A stretch of DNA of 64,000 bases from Acidobacteriaceae bacterium KBS 89 (GCA_000381605.1 KB906760.1:62001-126000), one strand, 5' to 3'; counted from the stretch's first letter, positions 26,173 through 35,751 are shown. Notes: generated by a model from the letters alone, not told the origin. A program made the numbers and translations.

Positions 26173-27059
26173 ATGCGACATTTGTTCAAGTGCGTATTAT
26201 CGGCGGCCATGGCAATATGCTCGCTGCATATTCTTTGCGCCCAGGACTGGTCCTTCTACAACGGCACTAATAACTTCGACGGTGCAATCCCGGTTGATGG
26301 CGCCACGTGGACGTACAACGTACCGATCCTCAGCTATTACCATTCGTTCGACTTCTTCGGCCGCTCGGCGAATGTCGTCGCCTCGTTGCCTTATGGGGTG
26401 GGAAACTTTAAGGGAACGCTAGCCGGCGCGGGAGAGCACCTATACCGTTCCGGGCTGCTGGATTCGGTCTATCGTTTCTCCGTGAACCTTAAGGGTGGTC
26501 CGGCTTTGCCGCCGCAGGAATTCATGCACTGGAGACAGAAAGTCCTGTTGGGCGCCAGTCTCAAGGTAAAAGCTCCGACCGGCCAGTACGATCCGACGAA
26601 GCTCATCAACTGGGGAGCCAACCGCTGGGGCTTCAAACCGGAATTTGGCTATTCCCAACGTTGGAGCGGCAAATGGATTCTCGATGCGTACGCGGGAGTG
26701 TGGCTCTTCACCACGAATTCCGATTTTTGGTCGCGCAACATCTACTATCCGGGCACGAGGTCCCAATCGCAATCTCCGATTGGCTCCTTTGAAGGGCACT
26801 TGAGTTACAACTTCAAGCCGCGGCTCTGGGCCTCGCTTGATGGCAATTACTGGTTCGGTGGGAAAACAAGTTTGAACGGCATAGAAAACCCCTCACCTGG
26901 GTGTCGAACTCGCGCATCGGAGGCACCGTCGCGATCCCATTTATCAGGCATCAAGCTCTGAAATTCAGCTACAGCAATGGCACCTATATCCGTTATGGCG
27001 GCAACTACCAGAACGTCTCGGTCGCGTGGCAGTATTCCTGGCTGGGAAGACCCAATTAG
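26173..27059 (+). pseudogene. outer-membrane transporter-like protein (phenol MetA type), one frameshift
   Basis: From ATG 26173 a signal peptide (…S-L-H-I-L-C-A-Q) is followed by a beta-barrel pattern: P-I-L-S-Y-Y-H-S-F, S-L-K-V-K-A-P-T-G-Q-Y-D-P-T-K-L and N-W-G-A-N-R-W-G-F-K-P-E, as in the MetA-pathway outer-membrane family. Near 26885-26895 (GAAAACCCC) the frame shifts. The correct end continues L-T-W-V-S-N-S-R-I-G-G-T to W-L-G-R-P-N and TAG at 27057. With one base repaired it would be a complete protein of about 295 residues, so this may be a sequence error in a C-run. Confidence 0.7.
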
Positions 27060-27199
27060 CAGCGTGCAATGCTCTTACTTGTGCCTTACGGCGCCATTTC
27101 GGGGCTGATCAGTTCTTGGCACGAGTGCCCTTGCGCGCCTTCGGTTTAGAAGCGAGTATTCTCGCTTGAAGTTGTTGGGATAGAAGAGGGTTAAAGAGA

Positions 27200-28267
27200 A
27201 TGAAGACAAAGCCGATCATGAGCCTACGTGCCACCGTCATCTTGAGTTGGGCATTTCTTCTAGTTGGGCCACTATTTGCGCGAGAAAGCACCGACGTGAT
27301 TGTCATGAACAACGGCGACCATCTCACAGGCGAAATTAAAGGTCTCAACGCCGGCGTGCTCTACGTCAGCATGACATACATACTGGGAACAAGCTCACTT
27401 CAATGGTCGGAAGTGGCCCATCTGGAAAGCAAGCATCTGTTCCTTGTGAAGACGGAGGACGGATCGGTGTACACCGGAGCACTCGACACCGCGAACACTC
27501 CGGGTGGCCGTCCAGTGAAGATTGAGGTCACAGAGACTTCCGGAAGGGAAGTGGTGCTCGACAGCCCCCGGATCGTTACGATGGACGTAACCTCAACGAG
27601 GTTCTTCCAGCGATTCAACGGCAGCATAAATACAGGAATCATCTACTCGAAAGGTAACCAATCCACCCAGTACAGCTTGGGTTCCCAGATCAATTACCCG
27701 CGAGAACGCTGGGCCGCCGCGGCCAGCTTCAATTCCACCTTGTCTGCAAGTACCGGCGCTACTGCCTCCACCCGAAACCAACTGGACCTCGATGTCTTCC
27801 GTCTCATGCGCTGGAACAACTGGTTCTACGAGGGTCTTGGCACCTTCCTGCAAAGCTCCGAGCAGTCTATTAACGGACAAACCACCTTCGGCGGTGGTGT
27901 CGGTCGCTACTTGAAGAACACCAACCTGGCGCGCGTCTCTGTGCTCGCCGGCTTTGTCGGGCAGAACACGAATTATCAGCAGAACATTGTCCCGCAAAAT
28001 CTGACGTCTGGTCTGATCGCCGCGAACGTGAAATTCTTCCGGTTCAATAAAACCAATGCGAACGTCACGGCTACTCTTCTTCCGGTCATCTCCCAGCCTG
28101 GTCGCGTGAAGTTCAACATGAACGCGACCTACTATCTCAAGCTCACAGGCAATCTGTCGTGGAATGTCTCGTTCTATGACAACTGGGATAGCCAGCCGCC
28201 TAATGGCCTTTCGGGCAGCGACTACGGGTCAACTTCGGGACTCAGCTGGACATTTGGCAACAAGTAA
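27200..28267 (+). CDS. DUF481 outer-membrane beta-barrel protein (355 aa)
   Basis: A signal peptide (about 1-27) is followed by an Sm-like/barrel-adjacent segment (V-I-V-M-N-N-G-D-H-L-T-G-E-I-K-G-L), which DUF481 proteins carry before the barrel. Then come amphipathic strands with Gly/Tyr/Asn-rich turns to a C-terminal aromatic strand (S-G-L-S-W-T-F-G). The role is probably outer-membrane structure or transport; no substrate can be read from sequence. It follows the frameshifted outer-membrane gene by 140 bp and may be independent. Confidence 0.8.
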   Translation: MKTKPIMSLRATVILSWAFLLVGPLFARESTDVIVMNNGDHLTGEIKGLNAGVLYVSMTYILGTSSLQWSEVAHLESKHLFLVKTEDGSVYTGALDTANTPGGRPVKIEVTETSGREVVLDSPRIVTMDVTSTRFFQRFNGSINTGIIYSKGNQSTQYSLGSQINYPRERWAAAASFNSTLSASTGATASTRNQLDLDVFRLMRWNNWFYEGLGTFLQSSEQSINGQTTFGGGVGRYLKNTNLARVSVLAGFVGQNTNYQQNIVPQNLTSGLIAANVKFFRFNKTNANVTATLLPVISQPGRVKFNMNATYYLKLTGNLSWNVSFYDNWDSQPPNGLSGSDYGSTSGLSWTFGNK

Positions 28268-28312
28268 TCGGAACGTAGCGCGCAACCAAAGGCAGGCGAA
28301 AAGACGAATTTC

Positions 28313-28627
28313 TCAATAGGTCCATCCGGCATTCATCAGTATGCCATTCACCATGAGCAAATCCATCACCAGTCCGATAATGTTGCCGACGTAGATGGCG
28401 GGCTTCCGATTGAGCAGGCCGTAGATAACCCACAGCAAACTGGCGACGGCAAAGATAGCCCACGTTGTTAACGATTGACCGGAAGCATGCTGGCTGTGCG
28501 TGAAATACAACTTGGAAATCGACGGCAAGGTGGCGAGAGGTTGCACAATTCCAGTAATGACCATCAGTGGCTCGAAAACTCGAAGTGCCCGTAAATACCC
28601 CGGTGAATCTGTTTTCAGAAAGTACAT
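28313..28627 (-). CDS. SemiSWEET/PQ-loop family transporter (104 aa)
   Basis: ATG 28627 follows GGAGG at about 8 bases. Three predicted helices and the P-L/P-x landmarks of the MtN3/SemiSWEET repeat are visible (I-V-Q-P-L-A-T-L-P-S in helix 1, W-A-I-F-A-V-A-S-L-L-W in helix 2, N-I-I-G-L-V-M-D-L-L in helix 3). Such half-size proteins form dimers that move sugars across the inner membrane. Length is normal. It converges with the DUF481 gene (45 bp gap). Confidence 0.8.
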   Translation of the reverse strand: MYFLKTDSPGYLRALRVFEPLMVITGIVQPLATLPSISKLYFTHSQHASGQSLTTWAIFAVASLLWVIYGLLNRKPAIYVGNIIGLVMDLLMVNGILMNAGWTY

Positions 28628-29480
28628 GCGAGCGACCTCCTTGACCCAGCTTTGGTTCCTCGCTGACGTTCCACTCCAGTTCCGAGAACGCCGACATACA
28701 GTTTGTCTTGTGCGGCGGCAGTAGATTAAAGTCGGCGCTCTCAAGCATTCGCTTTAACTAAGGCGTCGCGGTGAGTTGATCATCGTGATCACCTACACGG
28801 CACGGGAGGGTGACTCTTGTGAACCGCCCATTTCGTCCTGCGGCGATCCTCGTTACAAGTTCCGAATGCTTACTTGGCAAAGAAACTAGAAGGGGGTGGA
28901 AGCCGCTCGCATCAGCGGCACCCAACTCCAGCCGAAGCCGGGCTAATACGGGTGACCGGGTACGGCGCTAGTCTCGCATCTGCAGCTCCCTTGTCATACC
29001 CGCAAATCTACTAGTTTCGACACCAAAGTGAAGGCGAGCTTGCATCGCCGTCTTCGCTGGGGTTTATCCCTCTGGCGACTCGGTTGCAAATGTGCTCACC
29101 AAGTTGGCAATCAACCCCCCTCACCGCGCCAAACTTAACCTGGAGCCACTGCCAAACCCATCAATCCCTGTGCCCATGTTGGACGATGGACTATCTTCGG
29201 TCGTGCAAGAACTTGAAATCCGTCCGTGTCAGGCATGGACGGATATGATGTGGATATTTCTGCAATTGAGTCAACATAATTCGCATTTTCGGCTTACGGA
29301 GCACCTCTAGAGGGCAAACTCTCTTTCAGAGGGATCAAGGGTCATAGCCATTCGCTCCAGTGCTTTCCACCCCGGCTCAAGCCACTGTACATAGAGGCAC
29401 TATCGGAACTGTAGGCGAAGTTGCCAATAGCCCGACTATTCAGGCACAACGGAAGAAGATGGTTTGGCGATCGGGCCGTC
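28628..29480 (+). other. long intergenic stretch, no gene supported
   Basis: About 850 bases with only short frames of no recognisable content. Bases near 29005-29040 resemble a stretch near 21378-21414 (both read F-N/D-T-K-V-K in one frame), possibly a shared relic. No tRNA, terminator or palindromic repeat was recognised. Confidence 0.35.
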
Positions 29481-29738
29481 TTATCGCGTAGCGATTGACG
29501 TCCCAGCGTGTCGCGGGAGCAAGATGGAAAACGTCGTTCCTCGCCGCCGTCCTTCTGTGGTAGACCGAACTCTGATAGATCCGTGATTTTTCTCAACAAG
29601 CTGCTTACAGACCCAGAGCCCAAGACCGGTTCCGACCGTGCCCTTGGTCGTAAAGAAAGGGTCGAAGATGTCTTTCATTGTTGCCAGCGCCATGCCGCTC
29701 CCAGAGTCGGCCACTGTGTCACCGTTGAGTAACATCAC
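29481..29738 (-). pseudogene. C-terminal fragment of a sensor histidine kinase
   Basis: Only the ATP-binding end survives: a G1-like D-S-G-S-G-M, the F box D-P-F-F-T-T-K, G2 G-T-G-L-G-L and the final T-T-F-S-I-L-L-P. The N box, the phosphoacceptor His and any sensor domain are missing upstream. It is therefore a relic of a sensor kinase gene. Confidence 0.7.
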
Positions 29739-29845
29739 AAGCTTTCGATTGCCACTAAGTAAGTTTCCCGAGTTCGTTCACGGTTGAAGTTTTCTGGCCG
29801 GTTCATCGAAATATCTCATCGAGCTCAAAAACGATTCAATACTCA

Positions 29846-29886
29846 TATGGCGGGTGCCCCATTCATGCGGTCTCATCGCATGGGTG
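29846..29886. repeat. palindromic GTGCCCC intergenic repeat
   Basis: GGGTGCCCCATTCATGCG, a seven-base loop (GTCTCAT), then CGCATGGGTGG form a hairpin. A near-identical copy is at 30607-30647. These match the style of acidobacterial palindromic repeats between genes. Confidence 0.6.
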
Positions 29887-30020
29887 GCTCTGAGCCGAAA
29901 GATCAAGTCTTCCCTGAACACCTCATAACCCGAAATCCATTGCTCCAGCGTGTCGCAATCGGTATAGTGGGTCGCACTTCGGCCCAGCCTCAAACATCTT
30001 CGGACTCACAAGGAGAGCCC

Positions 30021-30491
30021 ATGTTCCCATTTACCCGCCGTGTTGCCCTAATTATTCTCTCGTCCGCACTTACACCCTTTGCCTTCGCCGCCCACACCCA
30101 TCTCCCCGTGCCCAGCACATGGACCCTCAATCTCGCCGAATCCGACTTCGGTGGCGGCCCTTCCATGAAGAGCGACGTCTTCGTTATGGTCACCGACACC
30201 GAAAAATCGGCCAAATGGACCGACACCATGATCGACGGCGACGGTAAAACTTGGAAGTCCTCATGGAGCGGCCCGGCGGACGGAACCTCGCGTCCCTTCA
30301 CCGGCATGCCCGGCTCCTATAGCAGCAACGCCGCCACAGACGTCAGCGTCATGACCGCTCCGGACGGCAGCATCTCGACCTGCAGCTTTTCCCTCAGCGC
30401 CGATAAGAAGAAGTTCACCAACAGGTGCGTCACCAAAACAAAGGATGGCAAACAGTTCAACCAGACCACCGTCTACGACCGCACCAAATAG
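30021..30491 (+). CDS. small secreted protein (156 aa)
   Basis: ATG 30021 follows AAGGAGA. A signal peptide ends near F-A-F-A-A, and the mature part has repeated W-T-L-N-L-A-E-S-D-F-G-G-G-like and C-S-F-S-L-S-A-D motifs typical of small exported proteins in this phylum. Two cysteines (in I-S-T-C-S-F and N-R-C-V-T) may pair. Probably periplasmic; function unknown. In-frame codons upstream to 29784 run through the palindromic repeat and are not coding. Confidence 0.75.
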   Translation: MFPFTRRVALIILSSALTPFAFAAHTHLPVPSTWTLNLAESDFGGGPSMKSDVFVMVTDTEKSAKWTDTMIDGDGKTWKSSWSGPADGTSRPFTGMPGSYSSNAATDVSVMTAPDGSISTCSFSLSADKKKFTNRCVTKTKDGKQFNQTTVYDRTK

Positions 30492-30512
30492 GCGAATGAG
30501 ATAGGCAAAGCG

Positions 30513-30537
30513 AAGGGGTCGCCCAAGGCGGCCCCCT
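30513..30537. terminator. GC-rich hairpin after the secreted-protein gene
   Basis: AAGGGGTCGCC / GGCGGCCCCCT form a strong stem around CAA. There is no T tail, so it could be a rho-dependent stop or mRNA-stabilising hairpin. Confidence 0.35.
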
Positions 30538-30564
30538 CGTACACCATACCTACATCTTGTGCAG

Positions 30565-30650
30565 GACGGGTGGGCGGGTGGCCCATACATGAGATCCAAC
30601 CCATCCCGTGGGTGCCCCATTCATGCAGTCTCATCGCATGAGTGGGCCAT
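30565..30650. repeat. composite GTGGCCC...GTGCCCC palindromic repeat
   Basis: A GGGCGGGTGGCCCA arm at 30571 is followed about 35 bases later by GTGGGTGCCCCATTCATGC, a loop and GCATGAGTGGGCC. The right half is nearly identical to 29846-29886. The two-part structure matches the copies at 31302-31374 and 31851-31928. Confidence 0.6.
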
Positions 30651-30718
30651 CGTGCGGAAGCACGATCCGCTTTCCTCACCCCTCGAACGGTCATCCACTC
30701 ACTCACGGACCGTTTCGA

Positions 30719-31156
30719 TTAATCGATCGCACTTGCCTGTGAGGCAACGAGCTCCCACATCCCTTTCACCTTTAACAAAGTTAAAGTAGAACGGAACTGT
30801 CCATTGAGGGGTGCTCCCTTAAGTTCACTCTTGACCGTGACATGTGCCGTTACAATCGCCATCTCCCCGTAAATTCTCACTTTGATCTCATCGTATTTGG
30901 CATAGTCGTATTTCAGATCTCCCGATCGTATCGGTGCCACCCGCTGTTCCTTGTTCTGAATCGTTCCCGTCGGAGTAACAAACGTATAGTCGGGTGCCGT
31001 CATTCGGTCGAGCGCGGCGGCATCGTTCTTGCTAAAGGCGGCGGAAAAATCATCGACAAATTTCCGAACTGTCTCCTCATCCTGGCTAACGTGTGCAGTC
31101 TGTCCGAAACAAAAAGCTGCTGACGCAAGGATGGCGAAATACATAAATCGTTTCAT
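30719..31156 (-). CDS. secreted SnoaL/DUF4440-like NTF2 protein (145 aa)
   Basis: ATG 31156 starts a signal peptide (F-A-I-L-A-S-A-A-F-C-F-G-Q). The mature part shows the NTF2-fold order: E-E-T-V-R-K-F-V-D-D-F, then D-A-A-A-L-D-R-M-T-A-P-D-Y-T-F-V-T-P-T-G and a final strand W-E-L-V-A-S-Q-A. DUF4440 proteins have varied roles (small-molecule binding, isomerase-like folds), and no catalytic residue can be named. A related truncated copy is at 53981. Confidence 0.75.
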   Translation of the reverse strand: MKRFMYFAILASAAFCFGQTAHVSQDEETVRKFVDDFSAAFSKNDAAALDRMTAPDYTFVTPTGTIQNKEQRVAPIRSGDLKYDYAKYDEIKVRIYGEMAIVTAHVTVKSELKGAPLNGQFRSTLTLLKVKGMWELVASQASAID

Positions 31157-31301
31157 CAACAACCCCCAAAGTCATAAAACGTGTCGCAACCTGTGTTGTT
31201 GACCGTAAGGCATTGACGGTAAGTTAGACTCGTCGGCGCCATAATCGGGTCGGTGGCCAAACCTAAAACTAAACCGATTGAAATCCCACCCAACGCAATG
31301 G

Positions 31302-31374
31302 CGGGGTGGCCAAGGTCTAGCCCTCCGAAAAATCGCTGCCCCGTATCTCGATTCTGAGATGTGGGCATTTGCGC
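31302..31374. repeat. composite palindromic repeat, copy 2
   Basis: GGCGGGGTGGCCAAG is followed by GTATCTCGATTCTGAGATGTGGGCA. The inner arms ATCTC/GAGAT and outer arms TGCCC/GGGCA pair perfectly. The right half is repeated at 31895-31928. Confidence 0.6.
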
Positions 31375-31448
31375 CACACGCGAACCTTCTTCCGCATCAA
31401 TAGAATGAAGAAAAGAATACCCAGAATTGAATTTGACAGGAGGACTGC

Positions 31449-31835
31449 ATGAACGTTGACCCCGTGGCAAACTTCATAAAATATGACTTCACAATCACTG
31501 AAGACCTGTGCAAACAATTCATCACAGTGGTGACAGGCGTGCTGGTGTTCTCTCTGACATTTTCTGAAAAGATAATCAGTTTCTCAACTGCAAAAAAATC
31601 TTTCCGTATTTTGCTTGGTATCTCGTGGGCCTCGATGCTCTTTGCCATAATTGCGTGCGGACTCGGACTTACCTACATCTGCATCGCGGGCGGGCAAGCA
31701 GTTTACGGTGGCGAAGGCTACCCGATAGCCGCCTGGACGTCGTATAAGTGGATTACTGCCGCAGGAATATCGTTTATCGTGGGATTGATTTCTCTAATCA
31801 TTGCCGCCCTTGCGCGACCATTCGCAACCATCTAA
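31449..31835 (+). CDS. three-helix membrane protein (128 aa)
   Basis: ATG 31449 has AGGAGG five bases upstream. Three hydrophobic helices are visible (I-T-V-V-T-G-V-L-V-F-S-L; L-L-G-I-S-W-A-S-M-L-F-A-I-I; I-S-F-I-V-G-L-I-S-L-I-I-A-A-L). A short acidic N-terminus lies before the first. No motif or family is recognised. It sits between two palindromic repeats. Confidence 0.7.
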   Translation: MNVDPVANFIKYDFTITEDLCKQFITVVTGVLVFSLTFSEKIISFSTAKKSFRILLGISWASMLFAIIACGLGLTYICIAGGQAVYGGEGYPIAAWTSYKWITAAGISFIVGLISLIIAALARPFATI

Positions 31836-31850
31836 GAAACGAACTTAAGG

Positions 31851-31928
31851 GCGGGGCGGGTGGCCCACATCTAACCAGCTCCAACAAATCGGGTGCCCCA
31901 TATCTCGATTCTGAGATGTGGGCATTCG
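31851..31928. repeat. composite palindromic repeat, copy 3
   Basis: GGGCGGGGCGGGTGGCCCACATCT is echoed 40 bases later by GTGCCCCATATCTCGATTC and TGAGATGTGGGCA. It begins just after the membrane protein gene and may act as its terminator or mRNA hairpin. Confidence 0.6.
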
Positions 31929-31971
31929 CACCCGCGAACCGTCTTTCCTCCCCACCCGCTAAAATCCCACC

Positions 31972-32490
31972 ATGATCCCACCCTCCACTCAGGCCGCTGC
32001 CCGTTGGGCAAAGATCCTTCTCCTCGCCACGATCGCGCTCTTCTTCACATTAGTCGCCTCCACCAACATCACCGACTTGGACACCAACTACCAATTCGTC
32101 CGCCATGTCCTCGCCATGGACACCACCTTCCCTGACAGCCACACCACATGGCGAGCCATCCGCTCTCCCGCCATCCATCTCGCCTTCTACATCGGCATCA
32201 TCCTCTGGGAAACCCTCAGTGCGCTCCTCGGATGGGCCGGAGCCATCGCGCTTTTCCGCGCCCGCCGCGACTCCCCCGGCACCTTCGCCGCTGCCAAACG
32301 CACCGGAACACTCGCCCTCACCTCTGGCCTTCTGCTCTGGCTCCTCGCCTTCACCACCATCGGCGGAGAGTGGTTCCTCATGTGGCAATCAAGGGACTGG
32401 AACGGACAGCAAGCCGCCTTCCGCATGTTCACCACCGAAGCCCTGATCCTCATACTTCTTCTCTCGCCCGAGGCCGAACCCTCCCTCTGA
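31972..32490 (+). CDS. DUF2165 family small integral membrane protein (172 aa)
   Basis: Four predicted helices and the family landmarks N-I-T-D-L-D-T-N-Y-Q-F-V-R-H-V-L, then M-D-T-T-F-P and a late G-G-E-W-F-L-M-W-Q-S. Length and helix pattern are as expected for DUF2165. Function is unknown. Codon use is very C-rich at third positions compared with the neighbours, which may mark a different history. Confidence 0.8.
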   Translation: MIPPSTQAAARWAKILLLATIALFFTLVASTNITDLDTNYQFVRHVLAMDTTFPDSHTTWRAIRSPAIHLAFYIGIILWETLSALLGWAGAIALFRARRDSPGTFAAAKRTGTLALTSGLLLWLLAFTTIGGEWFLMWQSRDWNGQQAAFRMFTTEALILILLLSPEAEPSL

Positions 32491-32511
32491 ACCCACAGCG
32501 GGCAAGAACCC

Positions 32512-32528
32512 ATTCCCAAAACGGGAAT
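32512..32528. terminator. possible terminator hairpin after DUF2165 gene
   Basis: ATTCCC AAAAC GGGAAT form a perfect 6-bp stem about 20 bases after the stop; no T run follows on the plus strand. Confidence 0.35.
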
Positions 32529-32588
32529 CCCCAAAAATAGATCCAGAATCCGTGGCGTATTTTTCAACCCCAAAATACGACCATCAAT

Positions 32589-32660
32589 TCACCACGAAAT
32601 CACCACAAGTCCACCACAAATTCACCATCAAAAAACCACGTTCTACCACCCGTTTTCCCC
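32589..32660. repeat. degenerate ACCAC tandem array
   Basis: CACCAC/CCACCA units recur about every 9-12 bases (for example TTCACCACGAAATCACCAC), separated by A-rich spacers. The units are too short and irregular for CRISPR. A role as terminator or binding array is speculation. Confidence 0.35.
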
Positions 32661-33179
32661 AAAACCCCCTGCAAAAACACAAAAATCACTCCCGGAAAAA
32701 AAGACGCGATGCCGGGCTGCCTTATCCAGCATCGATCCTTTCTGCCAGGGCAGCTTGGTGGAGTGCCACTCAGAAGGGAACTCATTGACGCACTTCTCCA
32801 GCGAAAGATCCGGGTCTTGCTTGCCTTCGACGATCGCTTCAGTGATGTCTGGCGCCAGAAAGGCCAAGGGGATGATCCTGCTAATGTATCGTTCATCAAA
32901 GCCTGTCTGTTTTGCCAAAGCCCGCTGATTGGGTATTTCACCGCGCAGAATCCGATCCATCCAGTCATGTGCTCGTGCGACAGCTCGGACCAAGGAGGGA
33001 ACAGGGCGCGCTCGGTTTTGATCGGTGTCGGCGAGTAAGAGCCGAACTTCACCGCCGAACCTCCGGAGTTGGGCATCCGCTTCGAGGGTGATGAGATCTT
33101 CAGAAGCAGGCAGAGTGGCGGCAAGCTCTTCACTGTGTTGGGGGGTGAGGAAAGACCTCAAGAGGGCTTTTTTGCTCAA
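32643..33179 (-). pseudogene. C-terminal fragment of a large serine recombinase
   Basis: The frame carries L-R-R-F-G-G-E-V-R-L-L, then R-P-V-P-S-L-V-R-A-V-A-R-A-H-D-W and Y-I-S-R-I-I-P-L-A-F-L-A-P-D-I-T-E-A-I. This is the characteristic C-terminal region of recombinase-family (resolvase plus zinc ribbon) proteins. The catalytic Ser domain is absent: upstream the sequence is the amidase gene, whose stop overlaps the first codon. The end after P-S-E-W-H is also abnormal. It is a mobile-element relic. Confidence 0.65.
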
Positions 33180-34713
33180 TCCCAGTTCAACGTTCTGCTG
33201 TCGAACGACGGCTGCCGTCTACCGAAGTTGATGGCTTTTTCGAAGGCGTGAGCGAGTTGGAGAACGCTAAAGTCCTGCTTGTCGCGACCGACGATTTGGA
33301 GGCCGATGGGCAGGCCTTCGGGCGTGAAGCCGGCGGGCACGGAAGCAGCGGGATTGCCGGTAGTGGAGACGTACCAGCAGCTCTTCATCCAGTCGATGTA
33401 GTTGGTGAGGTGAACGTCGTTGATTTCGGTGGGCCAGGGCGTATTGACGTCGAAGGGCGGCAGTTGTGTGGTGGGCAGGATGAAGTACTCGTAGCTTTCC
33501 AGGAAGGTTTGAAAGCGGCGCCACATGTCGGTGTGCGCGATCTCTGCGCGGGCGATGTCGTTGCCGGAGAGCGCGAGGCCTTCTTTGATCTCGGCGGTGA
33601 GAGTGTCCTTGAAGCCGTCGGGATGTAGCTGAAGGCCCTTGCCGTAGGCGGCACCGGAATTCCATGCGCGCAAAATGCGGTAAGCGATTTCAGCGGGGGC
33701 AAAGTCGGGCTCGGCCTGCTCGACGATGCAGCCGAGAGACTCGAAAACGTTGCGCTGCGCATCGACGGCGGTGCGGACGCGCGGGTCGATGGGGATGCCG
33801 TTGAGGTCTTTGAACCACGCGACGCGCACGCCTTTGAAGTTGCGTTCGAGGGGGCGCCCGAAGAGGCAGCCGGGCTCATTGATGGAGAGCGGCGTGCTGA
33901 TGTCGGGGCCCGCGATCGTGCTGAGTGCGAGGGCGAGATCGGCGCTGGAGCGGCCGAGGCATCCTTTGGTCCAGAGCGTAGACCAGCCGAAGTGGTTAGA
34001 CGGATTGGGCACGCGGCCGATGGAGGGGCGAAGCCGAAGGTATTGCACCCGGCGGCAGGATTGCGGAGGGACCCGCCGGAGTCGGAGCCGCTGGCGACCG
34101 GCACCATGCCGCAGGAGAGCGCGACCGCTGCACCGCCGGAGGAGCCGCCACAAGTTTTCGTGAGGTCGTAGGGGTTGCGGGTTGCGCCGAAGACTCGGTT
34201 GAAGGTCTGCGAGCCGGCACCGAACTCGGGGACGTTGGTTTTTCCGAGGAAGATGGCGCCGGCGGCGCGCATGCGCGTGACGAGCAGGTTGTCGTGTGTG
34301 GGGACGTTGTCTTTGAAGAGGGGCGAGCCGAAGGTGGTGCGGACGCCGGCGGTTTCGAGGAGGTCTTTGTGGGCGACGGGCAGACCATGCAGGGGGCCGA
34401 GCGTTTCGCCACGCGCCTGCATCTCGTCGGCGCGGGTTGCGTCTGCGGTGGCCTGGTCGGCGATCAAGGTGACGATGGCATTGACCTGAGGATTGACGCG
34501 ATCGATCTGCTTGAGGTGCTCGGCAAGAGCTTCGCGAGCCGAAAGCGTTTTGGCTCGGATCAATGCCGCCATCTCGACCGCAGAGGTGAAGCAGAGTGAG
34601 GGCGCAGGTGGCTGGGCGCTTAGCACACCGGGAAGAGCCGAGGAGATTGAGGCTGCGGCGAGGCCTACGAGGACCTCGCGGCGCGTGGGTTGGCCTTGCT
34701 GTGCAGAAAGCAT
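33176..34713 (-). pseudogene. secreted amidase (amidase signature family), one frameshift
   Basis: ATG 34713 starts a Tat-like leader (T-R-R-E-V-L-V-G-L-A-A-A). The Ser-cisSer-Lys triad blocks are present: V-A-H-K-D-L-L, C-G-G-S-S-G-G-A-A-V and G-S-D-S-G-G-S-L-R-N-P-A. Just after the last block, near 34030-34045, the reading moves to another frame and continues L-R-P-S-I-G-R-V-P-N to the natural end at 33176. Repaired, the protein has about 510 residues. One base change only, so it may be a sequence error. Substrate cannot be told. Confidence 0.75.
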
Positions 34714-35109
34714 GCAAAGGACTTTACCATGAGAGAACGCCGCGCCAGAGATACTGGTCTGGAACGCCATATGTTACCCATTACAGGTGGTGTTCGTGTT
34801 GAGTGCATTGTCCGCAAGCTTCATTGCTAAGGAAGAGACCTCCGGGTCTCGTTGTTGGCGTCTCAGCGGAACTAAATCAAAGTTCAGTGCCATAGCCGGC
34901 GGATGTTCAAAAGATATGCCTGATCGGAATCTGTTGGGCTTCAACTTGTTGCCAACAGGCCAATGCACGCTTCCAAGATGATCGGGGTGAAAACGCGCAT
35001 TGGCGATTTGGCATAAACCGAGACCTTTCGGCCCTGGCCAGCGTTTTGCTGGAGCAGAGCGCGTTTCTCAATACCTACCGAATAATTCCTGAGCGAGCGT
35101 TTTGAAACT
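34714..35109 (+). other. intergenic, no gene seen
   Basis: About 400 bases between the amidase and TetR genes with no convincing frame, repeat or RNA. A short minus frame at 34774-34968 has no recognisable content. Confidence 0.4.
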
Positions 35110-35739
35110 TCACCGCAACAGAAGCCGCGCGAGAGTATTTTCGAGCCAGACTTCATAGCGGGCGGCGGACCACTTGCGATCCACGACAAAAAGGCGGTAG
35201 TGATCCGCTCCAGTCATGGCCCAGAGAATATCCAGCGCCTCCTTCGCGTTGATGTTTTTGCGAAGTGCTCCAGAACGATCCCACGCATCTGCCAGAGGTT
35301 TTTGGCCGCGGAGTCGCCGATCCTCTCCTTCCTGCCACAAGGCCAGAAGGTCTTCGTTCGTACTACCGGCGCCTCGTGCGATGTCGACAATGTCTCCCGC
35401 CTGCGCGCAGAAGCGGCACGTAAAGGAAACCAGCCGACGCAGTTGCTTGCGTGGATTTCCCGCAGCAGCGTTCAGATCCCTCAGTAGACCGGCGACATCG
35501 GCCCGCGCATCCGCCTGGTCGAGCAATGCAAACAGCAGGGCTCGCTTAGATCGATAGATTGCATAGACCGTCGGGACAGCGACACCTGCCTCGCCTGCGA
35601 TCCGTTCAATCGAAGTAGCACCGTAGCCATACTGGCCGAAGAGATTGCGCGCGGTTTGCAGAATTCGTCCACGCCGCTCCTCGGCGGAGGCGTGGCGCCG
35701 ACTCGCGTCATAAGCACGCTTTGTTCTTTTTGCTTGCAT
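35110..35739 (-). CDS. TetR/AcrR family regulator (209 aa)
   Basis: A basic N-terminal tail is followed by the TetR helix-turn-helix (A-R-N-L-F-G-Q-Y-G-Y-G-A-T-S-I, I-A-G-E-A-G-V-A-V-P-T-V-Y, Y-R-S-K-R-A-L-L). The C-terminal domain is all-helical and contains R-F-C-A-Q-A-G-D-I-V. It is divergently transcribed from the membrane protein gene at 35794, with a near-perfect palindrome between, so it most likely represses that gene and itself. The ligand is unknown. Confidence 0.9.
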   Translation of the reverse strand: MQAKRTKRAYDASRRHASAEERRGRILQTARNLFGQYGYGATSIERIAGEAGVAVPTVYAIYRSKRALLFALLDQADARADVAGLLRDLNAAAGNPRKQLRRLVSFTCRFCAQAGDIVDIARGAGSTNEDLLALWQEGEDRRLRGQKPLADAWDRSGALRKNINAKEALDILWAMTGADHYRLFVVDRKWSAARYEVWLENTLARLLLR

Positions 35740-35751
35740 GCTTCGTCCTAA

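Noticed and set aside
31156..31470. Minus frame ending one base into the start of the DUF4440 gene
   Set aside because: The overlap looks like coupling, but much of the frame is palindromic repeat; the remaining part matches nothing.
32589..32660. CRISPR-like array of ACCAC units
   Set aside because: Units are 5-6 bases, irregular and without spacers of constant length.
34774..34968. 64-codon minus frame between amidase and TetR
   Set aside because: No ribosome site and no recognisable motif.
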